Part shown: piece by piece, positions 1-6,587 of the stretch
Layout of the letters: every line of letters begins with the position of its first letter
Numbering within the stretch: position 1 is the stretch's first letter
Origin: Candidatus Poseidoniaceae archaeon
GTDB lineage: Archaea; Thermoplasmatota; Poseidoniia; Poseidoniales; Poseidoniaceae
Direction: 5' to 3'
Length of the DNA stretch: 12,733 bases
Assembly (NCBI GenBank): GCA_029250345.1
Contig: JAQXFL010000103.1
Location: 1-12,733, forward strand
Position numbers and translations under genes: made by a program
Notes under the pieces: generated by a model
Told to the model about the DNA's origin: nothing
The model's input: the letters and a program-made list of their open reading frames with translations, nothing else
Database searches by the model: none

Positions 1-1
1 T

Positions 2-706
2 GAGGGATACCGCCCCCCTTCGTTGATCTGTGCCCAGGAATTGTGTGAACGGCTTGGAATAGAATTCATCACCGTATCCTATCCAGAATTGAGTTTCAAG
101 GAAATGGATGAAGTTGCAAGCAAGATTCCTGGCTTAGTCAAAGACAACAAAGAGGCACCTCGCATGCCGTGTTCCTATTGTGGAGTGTTCAGACGGCAGG
201 GAATCAACCACCTTGCAAAGCGCGTCAATGCGGATTACGTCGCACTTGGACACAATCTGGACGACATGGCTCAAACCGTGCTGATGAACATGACAAACGG
301 TGATGTCGAACGAACGCTTCGACTCGCACCTCATACCACAACACCGGTCGACGGGTTAGCACCTCGTATCGTCCCATTACGATGGATTCCTGAACAAGAA
401 GTCCACCTCTATGCATTGCACAGAAACCTACCGTTACACCACGAAGAATGCCCTCATGCTCAAGGGGCTTTGCGATGGAGACATCGTGAAATGGTTGCCA
501 AAATGGAGGCTGATGTCCCCGGAACTCGACATGGCTTGCTGCGTATGGCTGATAACATCAAGTTGCTGCGTGATCAAGTAATCGAACTGGGTGGCTCAGA
601 GGCTCGCCCAGCTCCACCAACACCGTGCCAAACATGCGGTGAACTCACCTCAGGCGTACAATGCAAAGCGTGCGATATGCGTCAACTGATGAACGGCGAA
701 TCATAG
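2..706 (+). CDS. tRNA 2-thiolation enzyme, TtuA/NcsA (CTU1) family; 5' end outside window
   Basis: C-terminal two thirds of an ATP-dependent tRNA sulfurtransferase that makes 2-thiouridine in tRNA (U34 in NcsA/Ctu1, position 54 in TtuA). The frame is open to the window edge and the first codons read EGYRPPSL, a conserved stretch just after the PP-loop, so the gene starts upstream; the TTG at 23 is internal. Numbering from position 2, the CxxC of PCSYCG (C57, C60) and the Cys of EECPH (C150) match the three 4Fe-4S ligands of this family. GHNLDDMAQT (about 83-92) is the conserved nucleotide-domain motif. Two CxxC pairs at the end (C209/C212, C221/C224) form the C-terminal zinc finger. The N-terminal zinc finger and SGGKDS loop are not in the window. 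The TAG stop overlaps the last codons of pyrI on the other strand. Family is clear; U34 versus U54 specificity cannot be decided from this fragment. Confidence 0.9.
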   Translation, partial: EGYRPPSLICAQELCERLGIEFITVSYPELSFKEMDEVASKIPGLVKDNKEAPRMPCSYCGVFRRQGINHLAKRVNADYVALGHNLDDMAQTVLMNMTNGDVERTLRLAPHTTTPVDGLAPRIVPLRWIPEQEVHLYALHRNLPLHHEECPHAQGALRWRHREMVAKMEADVPGTRHGLLRMADNIKLLRDQVIELGGSEARPAPPTPCQTCGELTSGVQCKACDMRQLMNGES

Positions 707-1177
707 AACGTTGTTCGCCAATTCTCCAAGGTCTTGTGGACGACCACAGTAGTGGCAGCGCAACTGAAGAGGGTCTCGCTCAACGACTCGCAAGCGGTGT
801 GCTTGGGGTTCACGTAGATTGGTTGTAATGCAGTTCGAGAAGGTACAGCGCACAACATTGACGACTTCCTCACCGAGGTTGATGGTGAGTTTTTCCGCAA
901 CCGAATAAGCACGGATGATGGCTACATGCGCATCGGGTGCGACAAGAGCGAGCCGGTCAAGTTCTCCTTGTGTCAATTCACGGTCTTCGACTTTGATGAT
1001 GTCTTTTGAGCCCATCTTCTTTGATGGAACGTTCATCACTAAAGAAATCGGAACGGATGTTTCTCCACCGATTCCAAGCATTTCCAAGACACGCATAGCT
1101 TGTCCCGATGGGATATGGTCGATGACCGTACCGTTTCGAATGGCGGTGACTCGTCGCATACTGTGTTCGTTCGACAT
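701..1177 (-). CDS. pyrI: aspartate carbamoyltransferase regulatory subunit
   Basis: Regulatory chain of aspartate transcarbamoylase. In the family it binds nucleotide effectors through its N-terminal domain and holds catalytic trimers together through a C-terminal zinc domain. The 158-residue length is normal. The N-terminal part runs from about residue 8 (RRVTAIRNGTVIDHIPSGQA) to 95. The four zinc ligands are visible as C-x4-C (C111, C116) and C-x2-C (C141, C144). The ATG overlaps the pyrB stop as TGATG, and a very strong Shine-Dalgarno sequence lies 7 nt upstream inside pyrB. This points to one transcript with coupled but independently efficient initiation. The gene ends 6 nt inside the convergent tRNA thiolase gene. 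Whether ATP, CTP or UTP is the actual effector here cannot be read from the sequence. Confidence 0.96.
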   Translation of the reverse strand: MSNEHSMRRVTAIRNGTVIDHIPSGQAMRVLEMLGIGGETSVPISLVMNVPSKKMGSKDIIKVEDRELTQGELDRLALVAPDAHVAIIRAYSVAEKLTINLGEEVVNVVRCTFSNCITTNLREPQAHRLRVVERDPLQLRCHYCGRPQDLGELANNVL

Positions 1178-2127
1178 CAGAGAGCACCTCCTTCTGCAGA
1201 GACATCAGCAGGAACGGTAACACCAAGAAGGCGGCACAGTAAGGCCATTCGAGCAACTACTCCATTGAATGCTTGTTCGAAATACCGGGCGTGACGTGTT
1301 TTATCCACCGTTGGGTCAATTTCATCAACACGAGGCAATGGGTGCATGACAATCATGTCTTGCTTGACATCTTCAAGATGGCGTGCATGGAGTTTGTATG
1401 CACCAGCGCAACGAGCATATTCATCTTCATCCGCAAAGCGTTCCTTTTGGATTCGAGTCATGTAAACGACATCGGCTTCAGCCATTGAACCGTACAAATC
1501 TTCAGTTTCAAGGACATTAGCCCCATGGGCACGCAAGTCGGAAACGATTTCCTCAGGCATGCGAAGCAGATCCGGACTGGCAAAAATGAGGTCGCAACCA
1601 AACCGTACCAAAGCATGGGAAAGAGAGTGAACGGTTCGACCGTAGCGCAAATCGCCTGCAAGCACGACTTTGAGGCCGTTTAATCGCCCATGAGCTTGTT
1701 GAATCGTGAACAGATCGAGCATCGTTTGAGTCGGGTGATGTCCCGCTCCGTCACCGCCGTTGAGGATAGGCACTCTGGCAGCGTCTTGAGCGTATTGAGC
1801 TGCACCCTGTCGAGGGTGGCGCATGGCGATGATATCGGTGTAACCATCAACCATTTGGATGGTGTCAAACAGCGTTTCACCCTTAACAACCGAGGAAGTT
1901 TTGACATCGCCGAGATTGACGACATCTCCTCCAAGTCGCTTCATTGCTGTCTCAAACGACATCCGTGTACGAGTGCTGGGCTCGAAAAACAAGTTTCCAA
2001 GAATTCGGCCTTTCAAGAGCGGCAGATACAACTCACCACGTGCCACAGGCAACAGGCGTTCAGCATCGCTTAAAATCTCAAGAATTTGCTCGTTTGTTAA
2101 GTCGTCCATAGTGATAAGTCCAGCCAC
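1177..2127 (-). CDS. pyrB: aspartate carbamoyltransferase catalytic subunit
   Basis: Catalyses carbamoyl phosphate + L-aspartate to N-carbamoyl-aspartate, the first committed step of pyrimidine synthesis. Carbamoyl-phosphate-binding motifs are FEPSTRTRMSFETA, HPTQTMLDL and MHPLPRVDEID; SSVVKGET is the mobile loop that reaches into the neighbouring active site. At about 316 residues it has normal length, and it resembles methanogen PyrB throughout. Start choice: the frame can be extended to an ATG at 2142, but the GTG at 2127 aligns its VAGLITMDDL with the N-terminus I recall for Methanocaldococcus PyrB (MKHLISMKDI). The GTG also has a GGAAGGGAG just upstream (2132-2140), whereas the ATG at 2142 has no ribosome site. 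A third option, the ATG at 2109, lacks good spacing. First gene of a pyrB-pyrI unit. Confidence 0.95.
   Translation of the reverse strand: MAGLITMDDLTNEQILEILSDAERLLPVARGELYLPLLKGRILGNLFFEPSTRTRMSFETAMKRLGGDVVNLGDVKTSSVVKGETLFDTIQMVDGYTDIIAMRHPRQGAAQYAQDAARVPILNGGDGAGHHPTQTMLDLFTIQQAHGRLNGLKVVLAGDLRYGRTVHSLSHALVRFGCDLIFASPDLLRMPEEIVSDLRAHGANVLETEDLYGSMAEADVVYMTRIQKERFADEDEYARCAGAYKLHARHLEDVKQDMIVMHPLPRVDEIDPTVDKTRHARYFEQAFNGVVARMALLCRLLGVTVPADVSAEGGAL
1185..1193 (-). promoter_or_regulatory. strong Shine-Dalgarno site of pyrI
   Basis: On the minus strand this reads AAGGAGGTG, nearly a full match to the anti-Shine-Dalgarno end of 16S rRNA. It lies 7 nt before the pyrI ATG, inside the last codons of pyrB. 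It is much stronger than the site before pyrB and would favour high PyrI output from the shared mRNA. It also fixes the pyrI start. Confidence 0.85.
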
Positions 2128-2232
2128 AATGCTCCCTTCCATCTTGAAAGGCAGTCAAAGACACCCATGAACATTCCCGTCAATTATGTTGAACCTGAAC
2201 GACAAAATGATGGACGAAACATCGGAGTGGTT
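2128..2232. promoter_or_regulatory. divergent upstream region between pyrB and the membrane/helical-repeat gene
   Basis: This is the only place from which pyrB (minus) and the membrane protein gene (plus) can both be transcribed. The most AT-rich piece is 2181-2190 (caattatgtt), which reads AACATAATTG toward pyrB. It lies about 55 nt before the pyrB GTG and about 45-75 nt before the candidate plus-strand ATGs. A shared TATA-like element with short leaders on both sides is possible, but the match to a TATA/BRE consensus is weak. No clear operator palindrome is visible. If the upstream ATG at 2167 were used by the plus-strand gene, most of this stretch would be coding. Confidence 0.3.
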
Positions 2233-4026
2233 ATGACCGTGATGCAACCGAGGAGTATCATGGCTCTCGATGCTTGGGCGGATGTAGATGCAGCAATTGA
2301 CGCTGCACGGCAAGCCAGAAAGCAACGCATTGAACGGTTGACGACTGCTTCTTCGCTGGTCATACTCTCCGGTGCTGTTTGGCTCATGTGGCCGAATCTC
2401 CAAACCGCATTGAAAGGCGACTCCGGATTGCTTGAGGGTTTGGGATACCCACTCCTCATCATCGCCTACGGACTTATCCTACAAGACTCAGTTCTTGACG
2501 ATGCAAAAGCACGAACTCGAATCGGTTCGTTCGCCTGCATCGCTTGGCCGGTACTCCTTATGTTAGCGGCAAAGCACCTGAACGTTGAAGAGAACAGTGC
2601 CATGCTTGGCAGCGGTTTTTTGTCCATCGTCGCCTATGCATGCTTCCAAACATCTTCCAATGTGTTGCAGGGTGGATTAGATGTCCTCCGCTGGAGAGCC
2701 ATCATGACCGGCCTTGGTGGAGTGGCGGCATTTTCCCTCTTCGTTGGCGAAATGCCTGATTCGATGACCTACGAATGGATTGCATCGATCGCCTCTCTTG
2801 CAGCTGCAATTTTAGCCACAGGATACATCTGGTTCGTTGGCGATGAACAGCGTGGCCAACGCAAGATATTCACCAAGCGATTGGACGGAATTGAGATTCA
2901 ACTGTTGCAACTCAAAGCGGATGGCGCAGCAGTTGACCAAGCCTCCAGCCTTGTGATGACTGCGAAAGAAGAGGGACATATTGACCCTGAATACGGCATG
3001 AAACTACTGGACGAAGCCGAGGAAGACATCGAAAGAACTCTTTCGCTGAGCGGTGACGTCGAAATCATCCAAGCCGACGCACTCGCCGCTATCGAAAAGG
3101 CGGAAAACATCGCACCAACCGTAAAGCGCCCTCGGAAATCCTTTGATATGGGTGCACGCGAAGTGAAACTCGGTTCATTGCGAGAAGGTGAAATGCTGTT
3201 CCGGCAATCGAAAAAGTTAGCCAACGACATCATCGAATGGTGGGGTATTGCAGAACAGTCCGTCGCTGAAGCCAGCCGACTCCTCGCCGGTAACGAGGCA
3301 GAAAGCGTTCAACATCTCAAGGAATTACTGGCAGATGCAAGAAAGAAACTAGCAAGCGAAGCGCCACGTGAGGCGTACGAATTCGCCTCGGTCATCCCTC
3401 AACAGCTACTGGCAGACGAAGACGCACAAGGTCGAGCGCTCGAATCCCTGAAAGAAGCAACTCGGCAACTCAAGCAAACCGATGGACTTGACACTGAAGA
3501 GATGGAATTACGATTGGAGCGTGCTGAACAAGCCATCGATGCTGGAAGTCCAAGCCAAGCGATTGGTTTGGCAGACGGCGTTGTTCGCTCCATCGAGGCG
3601 GAGCGAACGGCGATGGACAACGTCCGGAGAGGACTCAAGCAGCGCAAGAAGTTGGTTGCACAATTCAAAGACCGTGACGATAAGGACGAATGGGAAAAGC
3701 GTTTGAAGTTGGTTGAAGATGCTGCTGATACAAAACAATGGAGCCATGCCAATGCTCTTCTCGACGCCATAACAACCGATTTGGATAACGAAGGGCAAGC
3801 GACTGAAGAGGCACTTGAACTGTACGACTTTGTCGTCGAAGAGTGGCACACGCTTCGCAATCAATGCGATGCCAGCAACATCTCCATTGAAGATGAAAAC
3901 CGCAGAGCCTGTGAACAAGCAATTGCACTGGCTGCAGAAGCGTTAGCTGGTGGACGGGTTGAAGACTGCCTCACTCAATTATCACAAGCAGACTCTGCAA
4001 TGGAACGCCTTCGAAGACTCATCTAG
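2233..4026 (+). CDS. uncharacterised membrane protein with long C-terminal helical-repeat domain
   Basis: I do not recognise this family. Counting from the ATG at 2233 (597 aa), a basic amphipathic segment (about 17-38) is followed by six hydrophobic stretches at about 40-60, 68-86, 98-114, 125-141, 155-172 and 181-202. From about 208 to the end the protein is charged, almost certainly alpha-helical and probably cytoplasmic. It contains degenerate helical hairpins of the type LxxAxxxIxxGxxxxAxxL, with the last four copies spaced about 64-68 residues apart. No catalytic motif or cysteine pair is visible. Start choice is open. ATG 2167 has no ribosome site. ATG 2233 has GGAG 5 nt upstream, and ATG 2260 has GAGGAG 4 nt upstream and would also keep all membrane helices. 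The stop shares CTAG with the convergent 850-residue membrane protein gene, whose architecture is similar (membrane part, then helical repeats). A scaffold or envelope role is a guess. Confidence 0.8.
   Translation: MTVMQPRSIMALDAWADVDAAIDAARQARKQRIERLTTASSLVILSGAVWLMWPNLQTALKGDSGLLEGLGYPLLIIAYGLILQDSVLDDAKARTRIGSFACIAWPVLLMLAAKHLNVEENSAMLGSGFLSIVAYACFQTSSNVLQGGLDVLRWRAIMTGLGGVAAFSLFVGEMPDSMTYEWIASIASLAAAILATGYIWFVGDEQRGQRKIFTKRLDGIEIQLLQLKADGAAVDQASSLVMTAKEEGHIDPEYGMKLLDEAEEDIERTLSLSGDVEIIQADALAAIEKAENIAPTVKRPRKSFDMGAREVKLGSLREGEMLFRQSKKLANDIIEWWGIAEQSVAEASRLLAGNEAESVQHLKELLADARKKLASEAPREAYEFASVIPQQLLADEDAQGRALESLKEATRQLKQTDGLDTEEMELRLERAEQAIDAGSPSQAIGLADGVVRSIEAERTAMDNVRRGLKQRKKLVAQFKDRDDKDEWEKRLKLVEDAADTKQWSHANALLDAITTDLDNEGQATEEALELYDFVVEEWHTLRNQCDASNISIEDENRRACEQAIALAAEALAGGRVEDCLTQLSQADSAMERLRRLI
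3313..4023 (+). repeat. degenerate protein-level helical repeats, period about 65 codons
   Basis: Four stretches of the encoded protein, beginning near nucleotides 3313, 3508, 3700 and 3904, follow the same pattern of a helix, a short turn with G or a small residue, and a second helix. Examples are LADARKKLASEAPREAYEFA, LERAEQAIDAGSPSQAIGLA and LAAEALAGGRVEDCLTQL. Spacing is 65, 64 and 68 codons. A further, less regular copy may start near 2995. DNA identity between copies is not obvious, so these are old repeats detectable only in the protein pattern. Confidence 0.4.
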
Positions 4027-6575
4027 ACTTCCAGAAGATGTTTCTTATCGATGTTCTTGAGATCAAGCGTACCTGGGAATCCAATATCCACTGGCATACC
4101 GGATACGGTGACGATGATACCGGTCAAATGAACGTGCAAACACATTGGGAGACCGTTTGGCCATGTCTTCTGTATAACCTTCCACCCATTGGATTTCTTT
4201 CCACGAGCAACAGCAAGGCTGCCTGCGCCGTCCATGGCTGTCCAGCCGTTCGAATTCCATGCGTGCTGAATAAGTGGCTTCTTACCGAAGGTTGGAGGAG
4301 GTGCAACGACGTGCTTTCGAGTCCACCCATCAAGCCAATTGAGGCCTGAATCGTTGAGCCATTCGATTGTTGTCTCTTGAGATGGTAACATGTCCATATG
4401 GCCGGCACGAGCGAGTTCACCGACCAAATTACGGACGTGTGGGTGTCTTGGATGTTCAATTGCCAATTTCTCTGCCATAGATATACCAGTATGAATTCGA
4501 CCTGAATCGATGTGGAGTAAAGCACGGACGACATCACCGTGTGTCCAATCCGTAATTTCAAACTCTTTGATGAATGCTTCAACGAGATTCAACCCCTTAT
4601 CGGAGAGTCCTGCGAGTCGCATCCGAGCAATGTCTCCAAGCAAGAACAGACGACCTGATGGAGTATTGAGGTACTTGAGGGTGCTCTGAGGTCGGCCGGT
4701 ACGGTATCGTTCAACGAGGTCGATGTTTCTCTTCATCAATGCGTCAATCGAAATAAGAGATTTGAATTCAGGTCCGAGTTTCGTATGTTTCGGATTAAAC
4801 AACGAGGCTGCCCATTGCAACCGTGCAGATTCAATGTCGTCATCACTAAGGAAAACAAGCCGAGGTTTGGCTTCAGCATAATCACGTTGTGCCAAACTCG
4901 CAGCAGTCAAAATCAATCGAGCGACCTGTGCTTCCCGCCCGCCACGCAATGCCAGCAATGAGACGGCCTCTTGTTCGGCTTCGTTCCAACGGCCTAAACC
5001 TGCATACAATTCCATCATAGCATCGGTTTTTCGTGCAAGGTTCAGACCTTCCAATTGTTCTCCGTGACCCTCAGTCACTTTGTCGAGTCGGTCCATGGCT
5101 TTCGACCAATTATCTTCCGAGACAAGTTCAGTGAACGGCTTTTGTTTAAGATAAATTAAATCCGCCATTTCAGAAAGACGTTCACGGTTCTCACCAACTG
5201 CAGCGTCAAAAGAAATATCTTCCAACTTTAGGCCAATTCGGCGAGAGCGCACCCATACTGCGAGGAATGCAATCTGACCGCCAGAAGCGAGCATCCAGGT
5301 TAATTCCTCGAGTGAATCCTTTTCCATGACGGCACATACTGTGTTCTCCCATTCGCCGCAAGCTGCTCCTTGTGGAAGGAAACTGGAATCCCAGAATGTA
5401 ATCATCGCTAAAGCAAGCAACAGCATCGATTGACCGGCGAATCCAGTGAAACAGAAATTGAGAACTTTGGCTTGTTGGGATGGTTCAGCACGCAACAAGC
5501 GGCTGTCTGCAAGTTTGATACCGCCTTTACCCGATACATCTTGAACATCCAAGAAGAGGATGCGTGCAACTTCGTAGACGAACAAAAACCCAATCAATGC
5601 GACGTTAAGAAGCAGGAACAAGAGAATGAACGTGACGATTGGCACACGTATTCCAGATTGTGGAATGAATGAAAAGAGTTCAATCAGAGCAAATCCAAGA
5701 ACGCCGCCCTCTTCCATAAACGTCGTTTGAACACGGTATTCAGGCAACGCCAGAACCCGGTCTGAATGCGTGAGCATCGTCGGATCATAAAGTAGAATCA
5801 ACAACGACACAAGCGTGTTCAAAGCCACATACGGCATCACGATGAGGTTGAAATTGACAATCTGGGCAACGGCTTGTTGTTTGGCCTTCGGAACATGGTT
5901 GTGAAACGGAGAGGGTTTACCGTCGGCAATTTTGCGAGACGATTGGCGAAGTGCCTGCCATGAAGAACCAAGAATACGCCCGTAAGCCAAGATAGACGGC
6001 GCAAACATGGCAAAGGCAGCGATACTGAATCTTCTGGATGCTGGCACTTCAGCAACGTCCAGCAGCAAGTACAATGCGAACACCAAGCCCACCCATAGCA
6101 ATGCCAACATGACGTAGGTATAGCTCCTCCAAACACTGGACTCCTGCAGCGATGCACGGTCTTGGCCAATTGGTTTGATGACCTGTGCACCAAGAGATGT
6201 CCCCGAAGAGACAAGGGCAGGAAAAGCGATGAAAATCAGTGCAATGCTGAGAGAGGGCGTGTGGTATCCTTCGGAGTAATCCATTCGAATCATGATGAAT
6301 TCAAAGAACAACAGAAGGGCTCCAACCAAAGCAAGAATGTACGATGCTACACCAAAGACCATTCCACGAGAACTCAACAATTCTCGAGCATCTTGGGTTG
6401 TTCGAGTGATTTGGTGTACTTCGTACCGCTTCACACCGGTTTGGAAAGCAACTTGCAATCCACGTAATTGTCGTGGAACAACTCGAGTCCAAAACAGCCA
6501 TGCAGTTGCTGCTGCCAAAACGTACGGCACCAATGCAGCGGGTGTGAATCCGCTAACAATCGGTGGAGCAGTCAT
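4023..6575 (-). CDS. uncharacterised polytopic membrane protein with TPR-like C-terminal region (850 aa)
   Basis: I do not recognise this family. The N-terminal half has about nine to ten hydrophobic segments, roughly at residues 12-32, 72-97, 107-131, 152-175, 184-202, 237-265, 290-304, 310-340, 371-395 and 426-442. From about 480 to 730 it is soluble and helical with a TPR/HAT-like look, for example YAGLGRWNEAEQEAVSLLAL and RGGREAQVARLILTAASLAQ. The last 110 residues are rich in W, G and short hydrophobic stretches and may form a small beta domain. No HExxH, Walker or CxxC motif is seen. The start is well defined: TGAGGT overlaps the thrS stop and sits 6 nt before the ATG, with only 9 nt between the two coding regions, so it is probably co-transcribed and coupled with thrS. 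The stop overlaps that of the convergent plus-strand membrane protein gene. Confidence 0.85.
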   Translation of the reverse strand: MTAPPIVSGFTPAALVPYVLAAATAWLFWTRVVPRQLRGLQVAFQTGVKRYEVHQITRTTQDARELLSSRGMVFGVASYILALVGALLLFFEFIMIRMDYSEGYHTPSLSIALIFIAFPALVSSGTSLGAQVIKPIGQDRASLQESSVWRSYTYVMLALLWVGLVFALYLLLDVAEVPASRRFSIAAFAMFAPSILAYGRILGSSWQALRQSSRKIADGKPSPFHNHVPKAKQQAVAQIVNFNLIVMPYVALNTLVSLLILLYDPTMLTHSDRVLALPEYRVQTTFMEEGGVLGFALIELFSFIPQSGIRVPIVTFILLFLLLNVALIGFLFVYEVARILFLDVQDVSGKGGIKLADSRLLRAEPSQQAKVLNFCFTGFAGQSMLLLALAMITFWDSSFLPQGAACGEWENTVCAVMEKDSLEELTWMLASGGQIAFLAVWVRSRRIGLKLEDISFDAAVGENRERLSEMADLIYLKQKPFTELVSEDNWSKAMDRLDKVTEGHGEQLEGLNLARKTDAMMELYAGLGRWNEAEQEAVSLLALRGGREAQVARLILTAASLAQRDYAEAKPRLVFLSDDDIESARLQWAASLFNPKHTKLGPEFKSLISIDALMKRNIDLVERYRTGRPQSTLKYLNTPSGRLFLLGDIARMRLAGLSDKGLNLVEAFIKEFEITDWTHGDVVRALLHIDSGRIHTGISMAEKLAIEHPRHPHVRNLVGELARAGHMDMLPSQETTIEWLNDSGLNWLDGWTRKHVVAPPPTFGKKPLIQHAWNSNGWTAMDGAGSLAVARGKKSNGWKVIQKTWPNGLPMCLHVHLTGIIVTVSGMPVDIGFPGTLDLKNIDKKHLLEV

Positions 6576-6581
6576 GGTAAA

Positions 6582-6587
6582 ACCTCA
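6582..6587 (-). promoter_or_regulatory. Shine-Dalgarno site overlapping the thrS stop codon
   Basis: The minus strand reads TGAGGT, whose first three bases are the thrS stop codon. It lies 6 nt before the ATG of the 850-residue membrane protein. This arrangement supports re-initiation by ribosomes finishing thrS and confirms the start of the downstream gene. Confidence 0.65.

Noticed and set aside
23..25. TTG at 23 as the start of the tRNA thiolase gene
   Set aside because: Conserved residues EGYRPPSL are encoded from position 2, before and across this codon, and the PP-loop domain would be missing. The gene simply begins outside the window.
915..1220. 101-codon plus-strand open frame opposite pyrI
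   Set aside because: It lies entirely over pyrI and the end of pyrB, whose products are unmistakable. The translation looks like an antisense shadow.
2167..2232. Extra N-terminal 22 codons of the six-helix membrane protein
   Set aside because: No ribosome site precedes the ATG at 2167, and the stretch would occupy most of the divergent promoter region. Two later ATGs have ribosome sites. Not fully excluded.
3399..3860. 153-codon minus-strand open frame, rich in Ser/Arg/Cys
   Set aside because: It is the antisense frame of the helical-repeat domain. Its Ser-rich composition is the reverse reading of Glu/Ala/Leu codons, and there is no ribosome site or recognisable domain.
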